Source: Actinomycetota bacterium
Lineage (GTDB): Bacteria; Actinomycetota; Actinomycetes; Nanopelagicales; Nanopelagicaceae
Assembly (NCBI GenBank): GCA_009698975.1
Contig: WLPB01000062.1
Span: 1 to 6,726 of the forward strand
Direction: 5' to 3'
Length of the DNA: 6,726 nucleotides
How positions within the stretch are numbered: position 1 is the first letter of the stretch; every line of letters starts with the position of its first letter. Both the position numbers and the translations under genes were made by a program. The notes under the pieces were generated by a model. It had not been told where the DNA came from and searched no databases. It saw only the letters and a program-made list of their open reading frames with translations. Positions 1-6,158 of the stretch are shown here, one piece after another.

Positions 1-810
1 CATGGCATCACTCGCGCACGAGGATTTACTCAAGACGATGCCCATATCTACTGCACCAAAGATCAGATGCCAGGCGAACTTGATTCACTTCTCACCTTCG
101 TTCTTAATCTCCTTCGCGACTATGGTCTCGAAGATTTCTATCTCGAGCTCTCTACTCGTAATCCTGAAAAGTCAGTCGGCGAAGATAGTGATTGGCAAGA
201 AGCGACCGAGGCACTTCGCAAGGCAGCTCTTGCGCAGAATCTAGAATTAGTACTTGACGAAGGTGGCGCTGCTTTCTACGGTCCAAAGATTTCAGTGCAA
301 GCAAAAGATGCAATTGGACGCACCTGGCAGATGTCAACAATTCAAGTTGACTTCCAATTGCCGCAACGTTTTGAACTTGAGTATGCTGCTAGCGATGGAT
401 CGCATCAACGTCCTGTAATGATTCACCGTGCCCTCTTCGGTTCGATTGAAAGATTCTTTGGAGTTCTTACCGAGCATTACTCAGGTGCGTTTCCGCCATG
501 GTTAGCGCCAGTGCAGGTCATGGCGATTCCAGTTGCAGACACCTTTACTGATTATTTGATTGAGGTTGTCAGAGAGTTGAAGAAGGCTGGACTTCGTGCC
601 GAAATTGATGCTTCAGATGATCGAATGCAGAAGAAGGTGCGAAATGCACAGATGCAGAAGATCCCATTTATGCTCATTGCTGGCGAAGAGGATATGAATG
701 CTGGCGCTGTCTCTTTCCGATATCGCAATGGCGACCAAAAGAATGGCGTTCCACTGAAAGAGGCAATCGCAGAGATTGCAAAAGCGGTCGCTGATCGCGT
801 TCAGGTGTAA
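1..810 (+). CDS. thrS: Threonyl-tRNA synthetase, C-terminal 269 residues (5' end outside window)
   Basis: Class II synthetase that activates threonine with ATP and loads it onto tRNA-Thr in the cytoplasm. The frame is open from base 1, so the gene begins upstream and the first in-frame ATG (67) is internal. Residue numbers here count from base 1. The opening residues carry motif 2, with the hallmark [11 protein letters not shown]. His15 matches the zinc ligand His385 of the E. coli enzyme. The second zinc-ligand histidine is His142 in VMIHRA. Motif 3 follows as GSIERF, with Arg151 as the ATP-binding arginine. The zinc cysteine of MNCPGH lies outside the window. From about residue 165 ([10 protein letters not shown]) to the end is the usual anticodon-binding domain, full length and ending in TAA. 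The downstream HIT gene is close enough to be co-transcribed. Nothing looks unusual. Identification is very secure. Confidence 0.98.
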   Translation, partial: HGITRARGFTQDDAHIYCTKDQMPGELDSLLTFVLNLLRDYGLEDFYLELSTRNPEKSVGEDSDWQEATEALRKAALAQNLELVLDEGGAAFYGPKISVQAKDAIGRTWQMSTIQVDFQLPQRFELEYAASDGSHQRPVMIHRALFGSIERFFGVLTEHYSGAFPPWLAPVQVMAIPVADTFTDYLIEVVRELKKAGLRAEIDASDDRMQKKVRNAQMQKIPFMLIAGEEDMNAGAVSFRYRNGDQKNGVPLKEAIAEIAKAVADRVQV

Positions 811-830
811 CTATGAACGAGAATCTGACC

Positions 831-837
831 GGGGGAG
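831..837 (+). promoter_or_regulatory. Ribosome binding site deciding the HIT gene start
   Basis: GGGGGAG ends 5 bases before the ATG at 843 and is the strongest Shine-Dalgarno-like run near the HIT gene. The earlier in-frame ATG at 813, two bases after the thrS stop, has only AGGTG (803-807) upstream, inside the end of thrS. This favours initiation at 843, but the longer form cannot be excluded. Confidence 0.55.
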
Positions 838-842
838 CAGGT

Positions 843-1343
843 ATGCCCGATGGCTGGCAACGGCTATGGGCGCCGCACCGTTTGGATTATCTTCGTGGTG
901 AGAATCGACCGCTAGATAACAACGAAATCGAATGTCCCTTCTGCCGAATTCCTTCGCTTTCAGATAGCGAAGGGCTGATCGTCGCTCGAGGTAAAACGGC
1001 TTTCGTCGTAATGAATCTCTATCCGTATAACCCTGGCCATTTATTGATATGTGCATATCGCCATGTTGCCGATTTAACAGAGTTGACCGAAGAAGAGCGA
1101 CACGAGATTACCGATCTCTCCTCGCATGCAATGAAAACAATTCGTGCAGTATCGGGAGCGGATGGATTTAACCTCGGGATGAATCAAGGAGCAATTTCAG
1201 GTGCCGGTGTAGCCGCCCACATTCACCAACATGTTGTTCCTCGTTGGTCGGGCGATGTGAATTTTATGCCAATCATCGGCAAGACAAAGGTGATGCCCCA
1301 GTTACTTACCCTCACTCGAGATGAGCTAGTCGCTGCTTGGTAG
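843..1343 (+). CDS. HIT-family nucleotide hydrolase/phosphorylase (Ap4A phosphorylase-like)
   Basis: Histidine-triad protein of 166 residues from ATG 843, or 176 from ATG 813. The catalytic triad reads HIHQHVVPRW (His126, His128, His130 from the 843 start). The middle of the domain has the conserved NLYPYNPGHLL block and the loop GMNQGAISGAG. An N-terminal CPFC pair (Cys31, Cys34) is a likely half zinc site; the mycobacterial relative Rv2613c, as I recall it, lacks these cysteines. Rv2613c sits in the same place after thrS and is described as a diadenosine tetraphosphate phosphorylase, so removal of Ap4A made as a synthetase by-product is a sensible guess for the role next to thrS. Substrate is inferred, family is certain. 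The last 18 bases overlap the 3' end of the convergent minus-strand gene. Confidence 0.9.
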   Translation: MPDGWQRLWAPHRLDYLRGENRPLDNNEIECPFCRIPSLSDSEGLIVARGKTAFVVMNLYPYNPGHLLICAYRHVADLTELTEEERHEITDLSSHAMKTIRAVSGADGFNLGMNQGAISGAGVAAHIHQHVVPRWSGDVNFMPIIGKTKVMPQLLTLTRDELVAAW

Positions 1344-1928
1344 CTCTTGCAGATATGTTTTAGCAATATCGATTCCCAATCCATTAGCTGGATTTATTGG
1401 GATTGCTGGAAAAATAACTCCGGCTGCAAAAGATCCCGCACCAAATTCTTCTGTACTTTCTAAATACTCACTCCTAAATTCCTCGACCAGTGTCACGAGT
1501 TCATCATCACCTTGTCCGACAGTCGGTGGTGTGGTCGAGTAATCGACGGTTGATAAGTCTTGTAGTGAGATTGTTCCGATAGGCGTTCCATTTTCTCCAT
1601 GTAAAACTAGATATGGGGTCACTAATGGGTCGAAGACTCGGCTGCCAACCATCACCGCATCATCAAAATCCAACTCCATCCCGTCAAGAACAGTGACAAT
1701 AACTAAACGAGGCATTTGAACATCGTCATATGACTTCCACAGATTTATAGTTTCGGCGTCTACTCCTGCCGCTGGATTTATAGCAAAGATTGCGCAGTCT
1801 GCCTCGAAATCGCTCTCCTTCGAGGCGTGAGCTCCAAAGATGGTGGCGAATAGTTCTGGCGTCGCGCTGATATGGCCGTGAATTACGATCGAATTTCTCG
1901 CGTCACCGCTAGTTGAACTCATAGTCAT
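1326..1928 (-). CDS. Degenerate, truncated EF-G-like G-domain protein (putative pseudo-GTPase)
   Basis: Intact 200-residue reading frame from ATG 1928; a second ATG at 1922 is equally possible. The middle matches the G domain of translational GTPases, closest to the actinobacterial EF-G2 (FusA2, e.g. Rv0120c) as I recall it: ADCAIF, GVDAET, LW, VQMPR, then VTVLD (residues 78-82) where the NKxD guanine motif belongs. Asp82 is kept but Asn and Lys are replaced. The start RNSIVIHGHISATPEL (11-26) aligns with RN-IVLVGHSGAGKTTL, but the P-loop Gly-Lys-Thr is gone. The segment that should hold switch I and the DxxG motif is missing between about residues 33 and 40. The end (IFPAIPINPANGLG, 172-185, then LPSSD) matches the end of an EF-G G domain. 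Domains II-V are absent. GTP hydrolysis is unlikely; binding or a structural role cannot be judged. It is divergent from pgsA and convergent with the HIT gene. No frameshift or internal stop is seen, so it is probably expressed. Confidence 0.72.
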   Translation of the reverse strand: MTMSSTSGDARNSIVIHGHISATPELFATIFGAHASKESDFEADCAIFAINPAAGVDAETINLWKSYDDVQMPRLVIVTVLDGMELDFDDAVMVGSRVFDPLVTPYLVLHGENGTPIGTISLQDLSTVDYSTTPPTVGQGDDELVTLVEEFRSEYLESTEEFGAGSFAAGVIFPAIPINPANGLGIDIAKTYLQELPSSD

Positions 1929-1946
1929 AAGCCTACGATGTACCCA
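1913..1946 (+). promoter_or_regulatory. Candidate promoter for a leaderless pgsA operon transcript
   Basis: TTGAAC (1913-1918) and TACGAT (1934-1939) resemble -35 and -10 boxes with a somewhat short 15-base spacer. Six bases separate the -10 box from the pgsA ATG at 1946, so transcription would start at or beside the A of the start codon. No Shine-Dalgarno sequence precedes that ATG, which agrees with a leaderless mRNA, common in actinobacteria. This is the only obvious transcription entry for the PIM operon, and it overlaps the start of the minus-strand gene. Confidence 0.5.
1922..1935 (-). promoter_or_regulatory. Possible -10 box of the minus-strand EF-G-like gene
   Basis: Read on the minus strand, 1935-1930 is TAGGCT, fitting TAnnnT, and the ATG at 1922 follows 7 bases later. 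This would allow a leaderless start at the third codon of the longest frame. The box shares the TA at 1934-1935 with the opposing pgsA -10 box. No -35 match is apparent, so the call is weak. Confidence 0.3.
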
Positions 1947-2551
1947 TGGTTAGTTCTGCATTTAAGCCAGCTGTGACGCGTGTGATTGAACCCATTGCTC
2001 GCGCACTATCGCGCATTGGCATTACCCCAGATGCGGTTACCCTCTTTGGAACTTTCGGAGCAAGTGCCAGCGCTCTCATCCTTTTGTATCGCGGCGAGCT
2101 TTTCTGGGCCGCTTTCGCTGTATCCGCCTTTGCCCTGAGTGACCTATTTGATGGCGCTATTGCTCGAGTTTCAGCGAGAGGCGCAAGCCAATGGGGTGGC
2201 TTTCTCGACTCCACTTGTGATCGCATCACCGATGCATCCATTCTTGCCGGCTTGACTCTATATCTTGTTCAAAATGACGACCCATTGGCACAGCTTGCTA
2301 TCGCATCAATTGTGATCGGAAATCTCATTCCCTATATTCGTGCTAAGGCTGAGAGCTACGGGATTGCCTGCACGGTTGGAATAGCGGAGCGGACCGAGCG
2401 ATTAGCTCTGACTCTTACTGCAATCGGACTTGACGGCCTCGGAGTTCCATATGCCCTCTCCATTGGAATGTGGGCGCTATTCGTTCTTGGTCTGATTACT
2501 GTGGGCCAACGAATCTGGGTTGTTCGTAAAGGACTTCTCCCGAATGCGTGA
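1946..2551 (+). CDS. pgsA: Phosphatidylinositol phosphate synthase (CDP-alcohol phosphatidyltransferase)
   Basis: Integral membrane enzyme of 201 residues that joins CDP-diacylglycerol to inositol 1-phosphate, giving phosphatidylinositol phosphate and CMP. The full family signature is visible: Asp66, Asp69-Gly70, Ala73-Arg74, Gly84, Asp88 and Asp92, in the order DxxDGxxAR-x9-GxxxDxxxD. These aspartates bind metal and CDP, and Asp92 is the presumed catalytic base. An N-terminal amphipathic stretch leads into RIGITPDAVT, and about six hydrophobic segments follow. RAKAE (132-136) and ERTERL (148-153) match the mycobacterial PIP synthase Rv2612c and are likely to contact inositol phosphate. Context with the acyltransferase and PimA separates it from phosphatidylglycerophosphate synthase, which has the same signature. 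The start has no ribosome binding site and looks leaderless. Its last 8 bases overlap the next gene. Confidence 0.93.
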   Translation: MVSSAFKPAVTRVIEPIARALSRIGITPDAVTLFGTFGASASALILLYRGELFWAAFAVSAFALSDLFDGAIARVSARGASQWGGFLDSTCDRITDASILAGLTLYLVQNDDPLAQLAIASIVIGNLIPYIRAKAESYGIACTVGIAERTERLALTLTAIGLDGLGVPYALSIGMWALFVLGLITVGQRIWVVRKGLLPNA

Positions 2552-3419
2552 AAGCATTTCGTATCTGGCATATCTTTTAGGATGGAAAATAGTTGCTCTC
2601 CTGCCCGAGCGTTCTGCCTATGCTCTCTTCTCAAAAATTGCTATGCGTATGCATGGTCGAAACGGAAAGAGCGTGAGACGTCTTCGTGTCAATCTCTCGA
2701 TAGTTGCGCCCCACTTAGATATCAACGAGTTAGAGATTCTGGTCGAGAAAGCACTCAAGAGTTATATGCGATATTGGTGTGACACTTTCAGAATTCATAA
2801 GTGGAGCCCCGAGCGTATCGAGTCTTCGGTTACGACAACTAATGGCAACTTACTCACTGATCCAATGTTGCAAGGCAGGGGAGTAATCATTGCTTTACCG
2901 CATTCGGGAAATTGGGATCACGCAGGGGCATATTTCTGCCAGCAGGGGATTCCGCTCGTTACCGTTGCCGAGATTTTAAAACCAGTAAAACTCTTTGAAA
3001 AATTCCTGCAATATCGCGAAGCGATGGGTTTTGAAGTTCTTGCACTTGATTCGAGGGCATTTCCAACGCTGATGCGACGCACACTGGAAAAACGCTTAAT
3101 TGCACTTGTCTCAGATAGAGATTTATCTTCATCTGGAATTCCTGTCACCTTCTTTTCGCGACAGACGCGCATGCCAGCCGGACCAGCTCTCCTCGCCATC
3201 AAAACCGGAGTTTCCTTGGTTGCAGCGAATGTGAGTTATACCGAGACAGGCATTCATATCGACTTTGAGACTATAGAGGTAGCGCAAGAAGGCGATGAGC
3301 AAAGTCGAATTAGCGCAACTGTGCAGGCAATGGCGCAATCATTCGAAGCTGGTATTGCTCAGCATCCGCAAGATTGGCATATGCTGCAACGGATTTGGGT
3401 AGAAGAAGGAATTTACTAA
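2544..3419 (+). CDS. Phosphatidylinositol mannoside acyltransferase (LpxL/HtrB-type, PatA-like)
   Basis: Probable membrane-associated acyltransferase of 291 residues that moves a fatty acyl chain from acyl-CoA to the mannose of PIM, as PatA/Rv2611c does. The catalytic HxxxxD motif is His120-Ser-Gly-Asn-Trp-Asp125, preceded by GVIIALP. The second block is SDRDLSSSGIPVTFF (from about 190), where Asp191 stands at the place of a glutamate (AERDL) in the mycobacterial enzyme as I recall it. TRMPAGPALLA follows, and the C-terminal WHMLQRIW is shared with mycobacterial relatives. A hydrophobic N-terminus (SYLAYLLGWKIVALLP) probably anchors it. ATG 2544 was chosen because AGGA (2530-2533) precedes it and it overlaps the pgsA stop by 8 bases, suggesting coupled translation; an in-frame TTG at 2520 is a poorer start. 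PatA function rests on family plus neighbours. Confidence 0.9.
   Translation: MRESISYLAYLLGWKIVALLPERSAYALFSKIAMRMHGRNGKSVRRLRVNLSIVAPHLDINELEILVEKALKSYMRYWCDTFRIHKWSPERIESSVTTTNGNLLTDPMLQGRGVIIALPHSGNWDHAGAYFCQQGIPLVTVAEILKPVKLFEKFLQYREAMGFEVLALDSRAFPTLMRRTLEKRLIALVSDRDLSSSGIPVTFFSRQTRMPAGPALLAIKTGVSLVAANVSYTETGIHIDFETIEVAQEGDEQSRISATVQAMAQSFEAGIAQHPQDWHMLQRIWVEEGIY
3405..3410 (+). promoter_or_regulatory. Ribosome binding site of pimA
   Basis: GAAGGA lies 8 bases before ATG 3419, inside the end of the acyltransferase gene. It supports ATG 3419, whose A is also the last base of the preceding TAA, over the in-frame TTG at 3374. Confidence 0.65.
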
Positions 3420-4588
3420 TGCCGCTAGCTAAGAAGAGAATCGGAATTGTCTGTCCTTACGGATGGGATACACCGGGTGGCGTTCAGGCACACGTGGCAG
3501 ACCTCGCGCAATACCTCATATCGCAAGGACATTACGTCTCAGTTTTAGCTCCGACGCTATCGGATGAGAATTTGCCTGACTATTTGGTCAGCGCTGGTAA
3601 ACCGATATCCATTCCGTACAATGGTGCGGTTGCTCGTATTCTCTTCGGTCCAATCGCCTTTGCTCGTGTTCGACAATGGATCTCCAATGGAGAATTCGAT
3701 CTCTTACATCTTCACGAACCAGCTATTCCATCTATCGCATTCTTGGCCTGTGTCGCGGCTGAGGGACCAATGGTAGGTACCTTCCATGCATCGGCTAAGC
3801 GACAGAGAGTTATCTTTGCAATCGGACCAATACTCGAGCCAGTCATCGAGAAATTGACAGCTCGAATTGCAGTCAGTGAAGCAGCTCGTGCAACCCTGAC
3901 TGAACATTTGGAAACTGACGCGGTTGTCGTGCCGAATGGAATTTATGCCTCACGACTTGCCAGTGGAGTGCTGCGTCCCGAGTGGAGCCACAACACAATT
4001 GGCTTTATCGGAAGATTCGAAGAACCTCGAAAAGGGTTGCAGCTTCTCGTAGAGGCGCTTCCTCTGATTATTTCTGCTGTTCCTGATGTTCGTGTTCTTG
4101 TCGCAGGGCCAGGAGATAGTGAAGAATTCTTAAAGGATGTGCCGCCTCATTTAGCGCGGCGATTCGAATTTCTGGGTCGCATCAGCGAAGGAGAGAAGGC
4201 AGATTTTCTTCATTCGGTCTCGCTATATGTAGCTCCGAATACCGGAGGTGAATCCTTTGGAATCATTCTTGCCGAAGCTTTAGCTGGAGGTGCAGCAGTT
4301 GTAGCAAGTGATATCCCTGCTTTCCAGGCCCTATTAGGCGACGGTGAATACGGATCCCTCTTTACCTCTGAAAACAGCGCCTCATTGGCGACTGCAGTTG
4401 TCGATTTGCTGCAGGATGAGGAGCGCCGTATCAAGTTGCGCATAGATGGAAAAGAGCATGCCCAAAGTTTTGACTGGGATGTCGTTGCTCAGCGCATCTA
4501 CGATGTCTATGAGATGGCGATGGTTGGTCTTGGTAAGGTATCCCTCTCTTCGGATACTCGTGCCTGGAGTAAGTTCTTAGGACGATAA
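3419..4588 (+). CDS. pimA: Phosphatidylinositol alpha-mannosyltransferase PimA
   Basis: GT4-family, GT-B-fold glycosyltransferase of 389 residues. It transfers mannose from GDP-mannose to phosphatidylinositol on the inner membrane face, the first committed step of PIM synthesis. The N-terminus has CPYGWDTPGGVQAHV, with the donor-phosphate glycine loop at Gly20-Gly21. LPDYLVSAGK and IPYNGAVAR match mycobacterial PimA closely. His123 in GTFHAS matches the essential His118 of the M. smegmatis enzyme. Arg199 and Lys205 in GRFEEPRKG match Arg196 and Lys202. Glu278 in GGESFGIILAEA matches Glu274. All expected donor-binding residues are present and the length is normal. The start shares one base with the previous stop (TAATG), so translation is likely coupled. 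The following gene starts 2 bases after the stop. Confidence 0.95.
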   Translation: MPLAKKRIGIVCPYGWDTPGGVQAHVADLAQYLISQGHYVSVLAPTLSDENLPDYLVSAGKPISIPYNGAVARILFGPIAFARVRQWISNGEFDLLHLHEPAIPSIAFLACVAAEGPMVGTFHASAKRQRVIFAIGPILEPVIEKLTARIAVSEAARATLTEHLETDAVVVPNGIYASRLASGVLRPEWSHNTIGFIGRFEEPRKGLQLLVEALPLIISAVPDVRVLVAGPGDSEEFLKDVPPHLARRFEFLGRISEGEKADFLHSVSLYVAPNTGGESFGIILAEALAGGAAVVASDIPAFQALLGDGEYGSLFTSENSASLATAVVDLLQDEERRIKLRIDGKEHAQSFDWDVVAQRIYDVYEMAMVGLGKVSLSSDTRAWSKFLGR

Positions 4589-4590
4589 AA

Positions 4591-5097
4591 ATGAACTCTC
4601 TCTACATTGCGGTAATCGCCGCGATTGCCATATTTGCCTGGTATCTCTCATTTCTAGCAACTCGACTGGATCGACTCCATCATCGCGTCGAAACAAGTTG
4701 GGCGAATCTAGATGCGCTACTTCAAAAGCGAGCAGCAATAGCTATTGAGATTGCAAGGAGTGATATCGCGGATCCAGCTTCTCAGTTATTGCTCACCTTC
4801 GCCGCACATCAAGCTCGAGATGCAAGTGTAAAAGATAGGTCACAAGCGGAATCGAGTCTGACCGGTGCTCTCGGAATCCTGTTGCAAACAGCAGATGATA
4901 TAGATAGTGCCCTTGAGCAAGAGTTACTCCATGAACTCATCGAGCTCAACGAGAAAATTACGGTTGCAATCGCGCTCCACGTCGAATCTGTAAATCGGAC
5001 ACAATTAATTCGATCAAAGTTATTTATTCGAATCTTTCGCCTTGCCGGTAAAGCGCCGCTACCTGTCACATACGAATTTGAAGCTGATGTCATTTAA
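4591..5097 (+). CDS. LemA-like N-terminal membrane protein, conserved downstream of pimA, function unknown
   Basis: Protein of 168 residues with one N-terminal membrane segment (about 4-23, LYIAVIAAIAIFAWYLSFLA), then a mostly helical, probably cytoplasmic, part. TRLDRLHHRVETSWANLDALLQKRA (24-48) resembles the first helices of the LemA fold. The C-terminal FRLAGKAPLPVTYEFE (149-164) is a signature I recall from the actinobacterial proteins encoded after pimA. In M. tuberculosis the gene at this place (Rv2609c) is larger and, as I recall, carries a Nudix domain. No Nudix box (GX5EX7REUXEEXGU) is present here, so this is the short, stand-alone form. AGGA (4579-4582) sits 8 bases before the ATG. 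The start is 2 bases after pimA and the end overlaps the next gene by 11 bases, so it belongs to the PIM operon. No enzymatic motif is visible. A link to envelope lipid work is inferred from position only. Confidence 0.8.
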   Translation: MNSLYIAVIAAIAIFAWYLSFLATRLDRLHHRVETSWANLDALLQKRAAIAIEIARSDIADPASQLLLTFAAHQARDASVKDRSQAESSLTGALGILLQTADDIDSALEQELLHELIELNEKITVAIALHVESVNRTQLIRSKLFIRIFRLAGKAPLPVTYEFEADVI

Positions 5098-6118
5098 ACG
5101 AATCGCGCGCGTCGGCATAGGTGTCTTTTCCCTTTCGCTTATCGCCCTAGGTTTAACCAACTGCTCCCCGGCAACGGTAGCTGAGCAAGAGCGCGTTATA
5201 ACGAGAAATTCTCTCACCGGGTTAGAGGGAGAAGACGGACCTATCCTTGTCGTGAAAATTGACGACACTAATCTTGCTCATCCTCAGGTTGGGTTGGCCG
5301 ATGCGGATGTCGTTTACATAGAACAAGTAGAAGGTGGCCTGACTCGCCTGGCGGCACTCTTCGCCTCGAAAGTACCAGCGATTGTCGGACCAGTTCGATC
5401 TGCGCGCATAAGTGATATTGAGCTACTTGCACAATTCGGAAAAGTTGGATTTGCCTTTAGTGGGGCTCAAAGGAAATTCTTGCCAGTGATTGCGGCAGCA
5501 AACCTTTACGATGTTGGTGCGATGCGATATGGAGCTCAATTTTATGCAAACGATCCGAATCGCAGCGCTCCATATGCAATGATGCTGAAAGCTCCAGAGC
5601 TCATGGCGAAAGCGAGAGAGAATGGTTCGACATTCGCAACATCTTCCTTCGCTGGTTGGAATTTCGGAGAACCAGCCCCGAACAATAAGAAATTCACAAG
5701 TGCTCGTGTTTCTTGGCCAGCGAGCAGTTATGACATTACTTGGTCGCAAACGGAAGACCGTTGGCTGCTCGATCACAACGGAAATGTAAATCTCGACTCA
5801 AATGGTTTTCATCTCGGACCACAAACTTTTGTAGTTCAGATAGTTTCAATCACCAATTCGATTTACTCTGACAAGGGAGGTGGCATTACGCCGCTCTCGA
5901 CAACGGTCGGCGAGGGAGTGTGCTACATCTTGCGCAATGGAGGATTTGTGCGGGGTAAATGGTCGCGTCCAACTGAGAACTCCGGAACTACTTTTACCAA
6001 CTTCAAGGGGGAGGAACTGACATTTGACCGCGGACAAATATGGTTTGCCCTCAGCGCCAAAGCCCCTATTTTTACCGGTGTTCAGGCTCAAGATGCACCA
6101 GTGAAGCCGAGCAAGTAG
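5087..6118 (+). CDS. DUF3048 (YerB-like) probable lipoprotein
   Basis: Predicted exported protein of 343 residues. The N-terminus is a signal peptide: MSFKRIAR, a hydrophobic core, then LTNC with Cys26 as the likely lipidated residue. Asn at -1 is unusual for a lipobox, where Gly, Ala or Ser is normal, so lipidation is probable rather than certain. The mature part follows the DUF3048 pattern: [15 protein letters not shown] (54-60), [23 protein letters not shown] and GPVRSAR (101-107). The second half has the C-terminal DUF3048 region, with YDITWS, a VVQIV strand, GGFVRGKW and a final GQIWFAL. The molecular function of the family is not established, and Bacillus YerB is likewise uncharacterised. 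ATG 5087 overlaps the previous stop by 11 bases and gives a clean signal peptide; a TTG at 5042 would add 15 residues before it. Only a weak GAAG precedes the ATG. Confidence 0.85.
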   Translation: MSFKRIARVGIGVFSLSLIALGLTNCSPATVAEQERVITRNSLTGLEGEDGPILVVKIDDTNLAHPQVGLADADVVYIEQVEGGLTRLAALFASKVPAIVGPVRSARISDIELLAQFGKVGFAFSGAQRKFLPVIAAANLYDVGAMRYGAQFYANDPNRSAPYAMMLKAPELMAKARENGSTFATSSFAGWNFGEPAPNNKKFTSARVSWPASSYDITWSQTEDRWLLDHNGNVNLDSNGFHLGPQTFVVQIVSITNSIYSDKGGGITPLSTTVGEGVCYILRNGGFVRGKWSRPTENSGTTFTNFKGEELTFDRGQIWFALSAKAPIFTGVQAQDAPVKPSK

Positions 6119-6133
6119 ACTCGCGAACCTATC

Positions 6134-6139
6134 TAGAAT
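6134..6139 (+). promoter_or_regulatory. Candidate -10 box of pdxS
   Basis: TAGAAT differs from TATAAT at one base and would place the transcription start near 6146, about 13 bases before ATG 6159. No good -35 match at proper spacing is seen; TAGACT at 6116-6121 is too close. It suggests that pdxS can be transcribed separately from the upstream operon, only 15 bases after the DUF3048 stop. Confidence 0.45.
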
Positions 6140-6148
6140 GGCTATGTC

Positions 6149-6153
6149 AGGAG
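6149..6153 (+). promoter_or_regulatory. Ribosome binding site deciding the pdxS start
   Basis: AGGAG lies 5 bases before ATG 6159. Two earlier in-frame ATGs (6138, 6144) have no such site and fall in or next to the proposed -10 box, so 6159 is preferred. Confidence 0.6.
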
Positions 6154-6158
6154 CAGAG

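Noticed and set aside
67..810. ATG at 67 as the start of a separate short gene
   Set aside because: The frame is open to base 1, and residues before it carry threonyl-tRNA synthetase motif 2, so 67 is an internal methionine.
951..973. Perfect 8-bp inverted repeat CCTTCGCT / AGCGAAGG with a 7-base loop inside the HIT gene
   Set aside because: It lies within conserved coding sequence (PSLSDSEG), has no T-run after it, and a repeat of this size is expected about once by chance in a window this long.
4538..4557. Inverted repeat GTATCC / GGATAC near the end of pimA, considered as a terminator or attenuator
   Set aside because: Only 6 bp, inside coding sequence, no U-run, and the next gene starts shortly after with its own ribosome site.
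5042..5086. TTG at 5042 as the DUF3048 gene start
   Set aside because: It would put 15 polar and basic residues before a well-formed signal peptide and deepen the overlap with the preceding gene; ATG 5087 is simpler.
5423..5776. 117-residue minus-strand reading frame
   Set aside because: It lies wholly inside the DUF3048 gene, has no recognisable motif, and the plus-strand frame shows clear family conservation.
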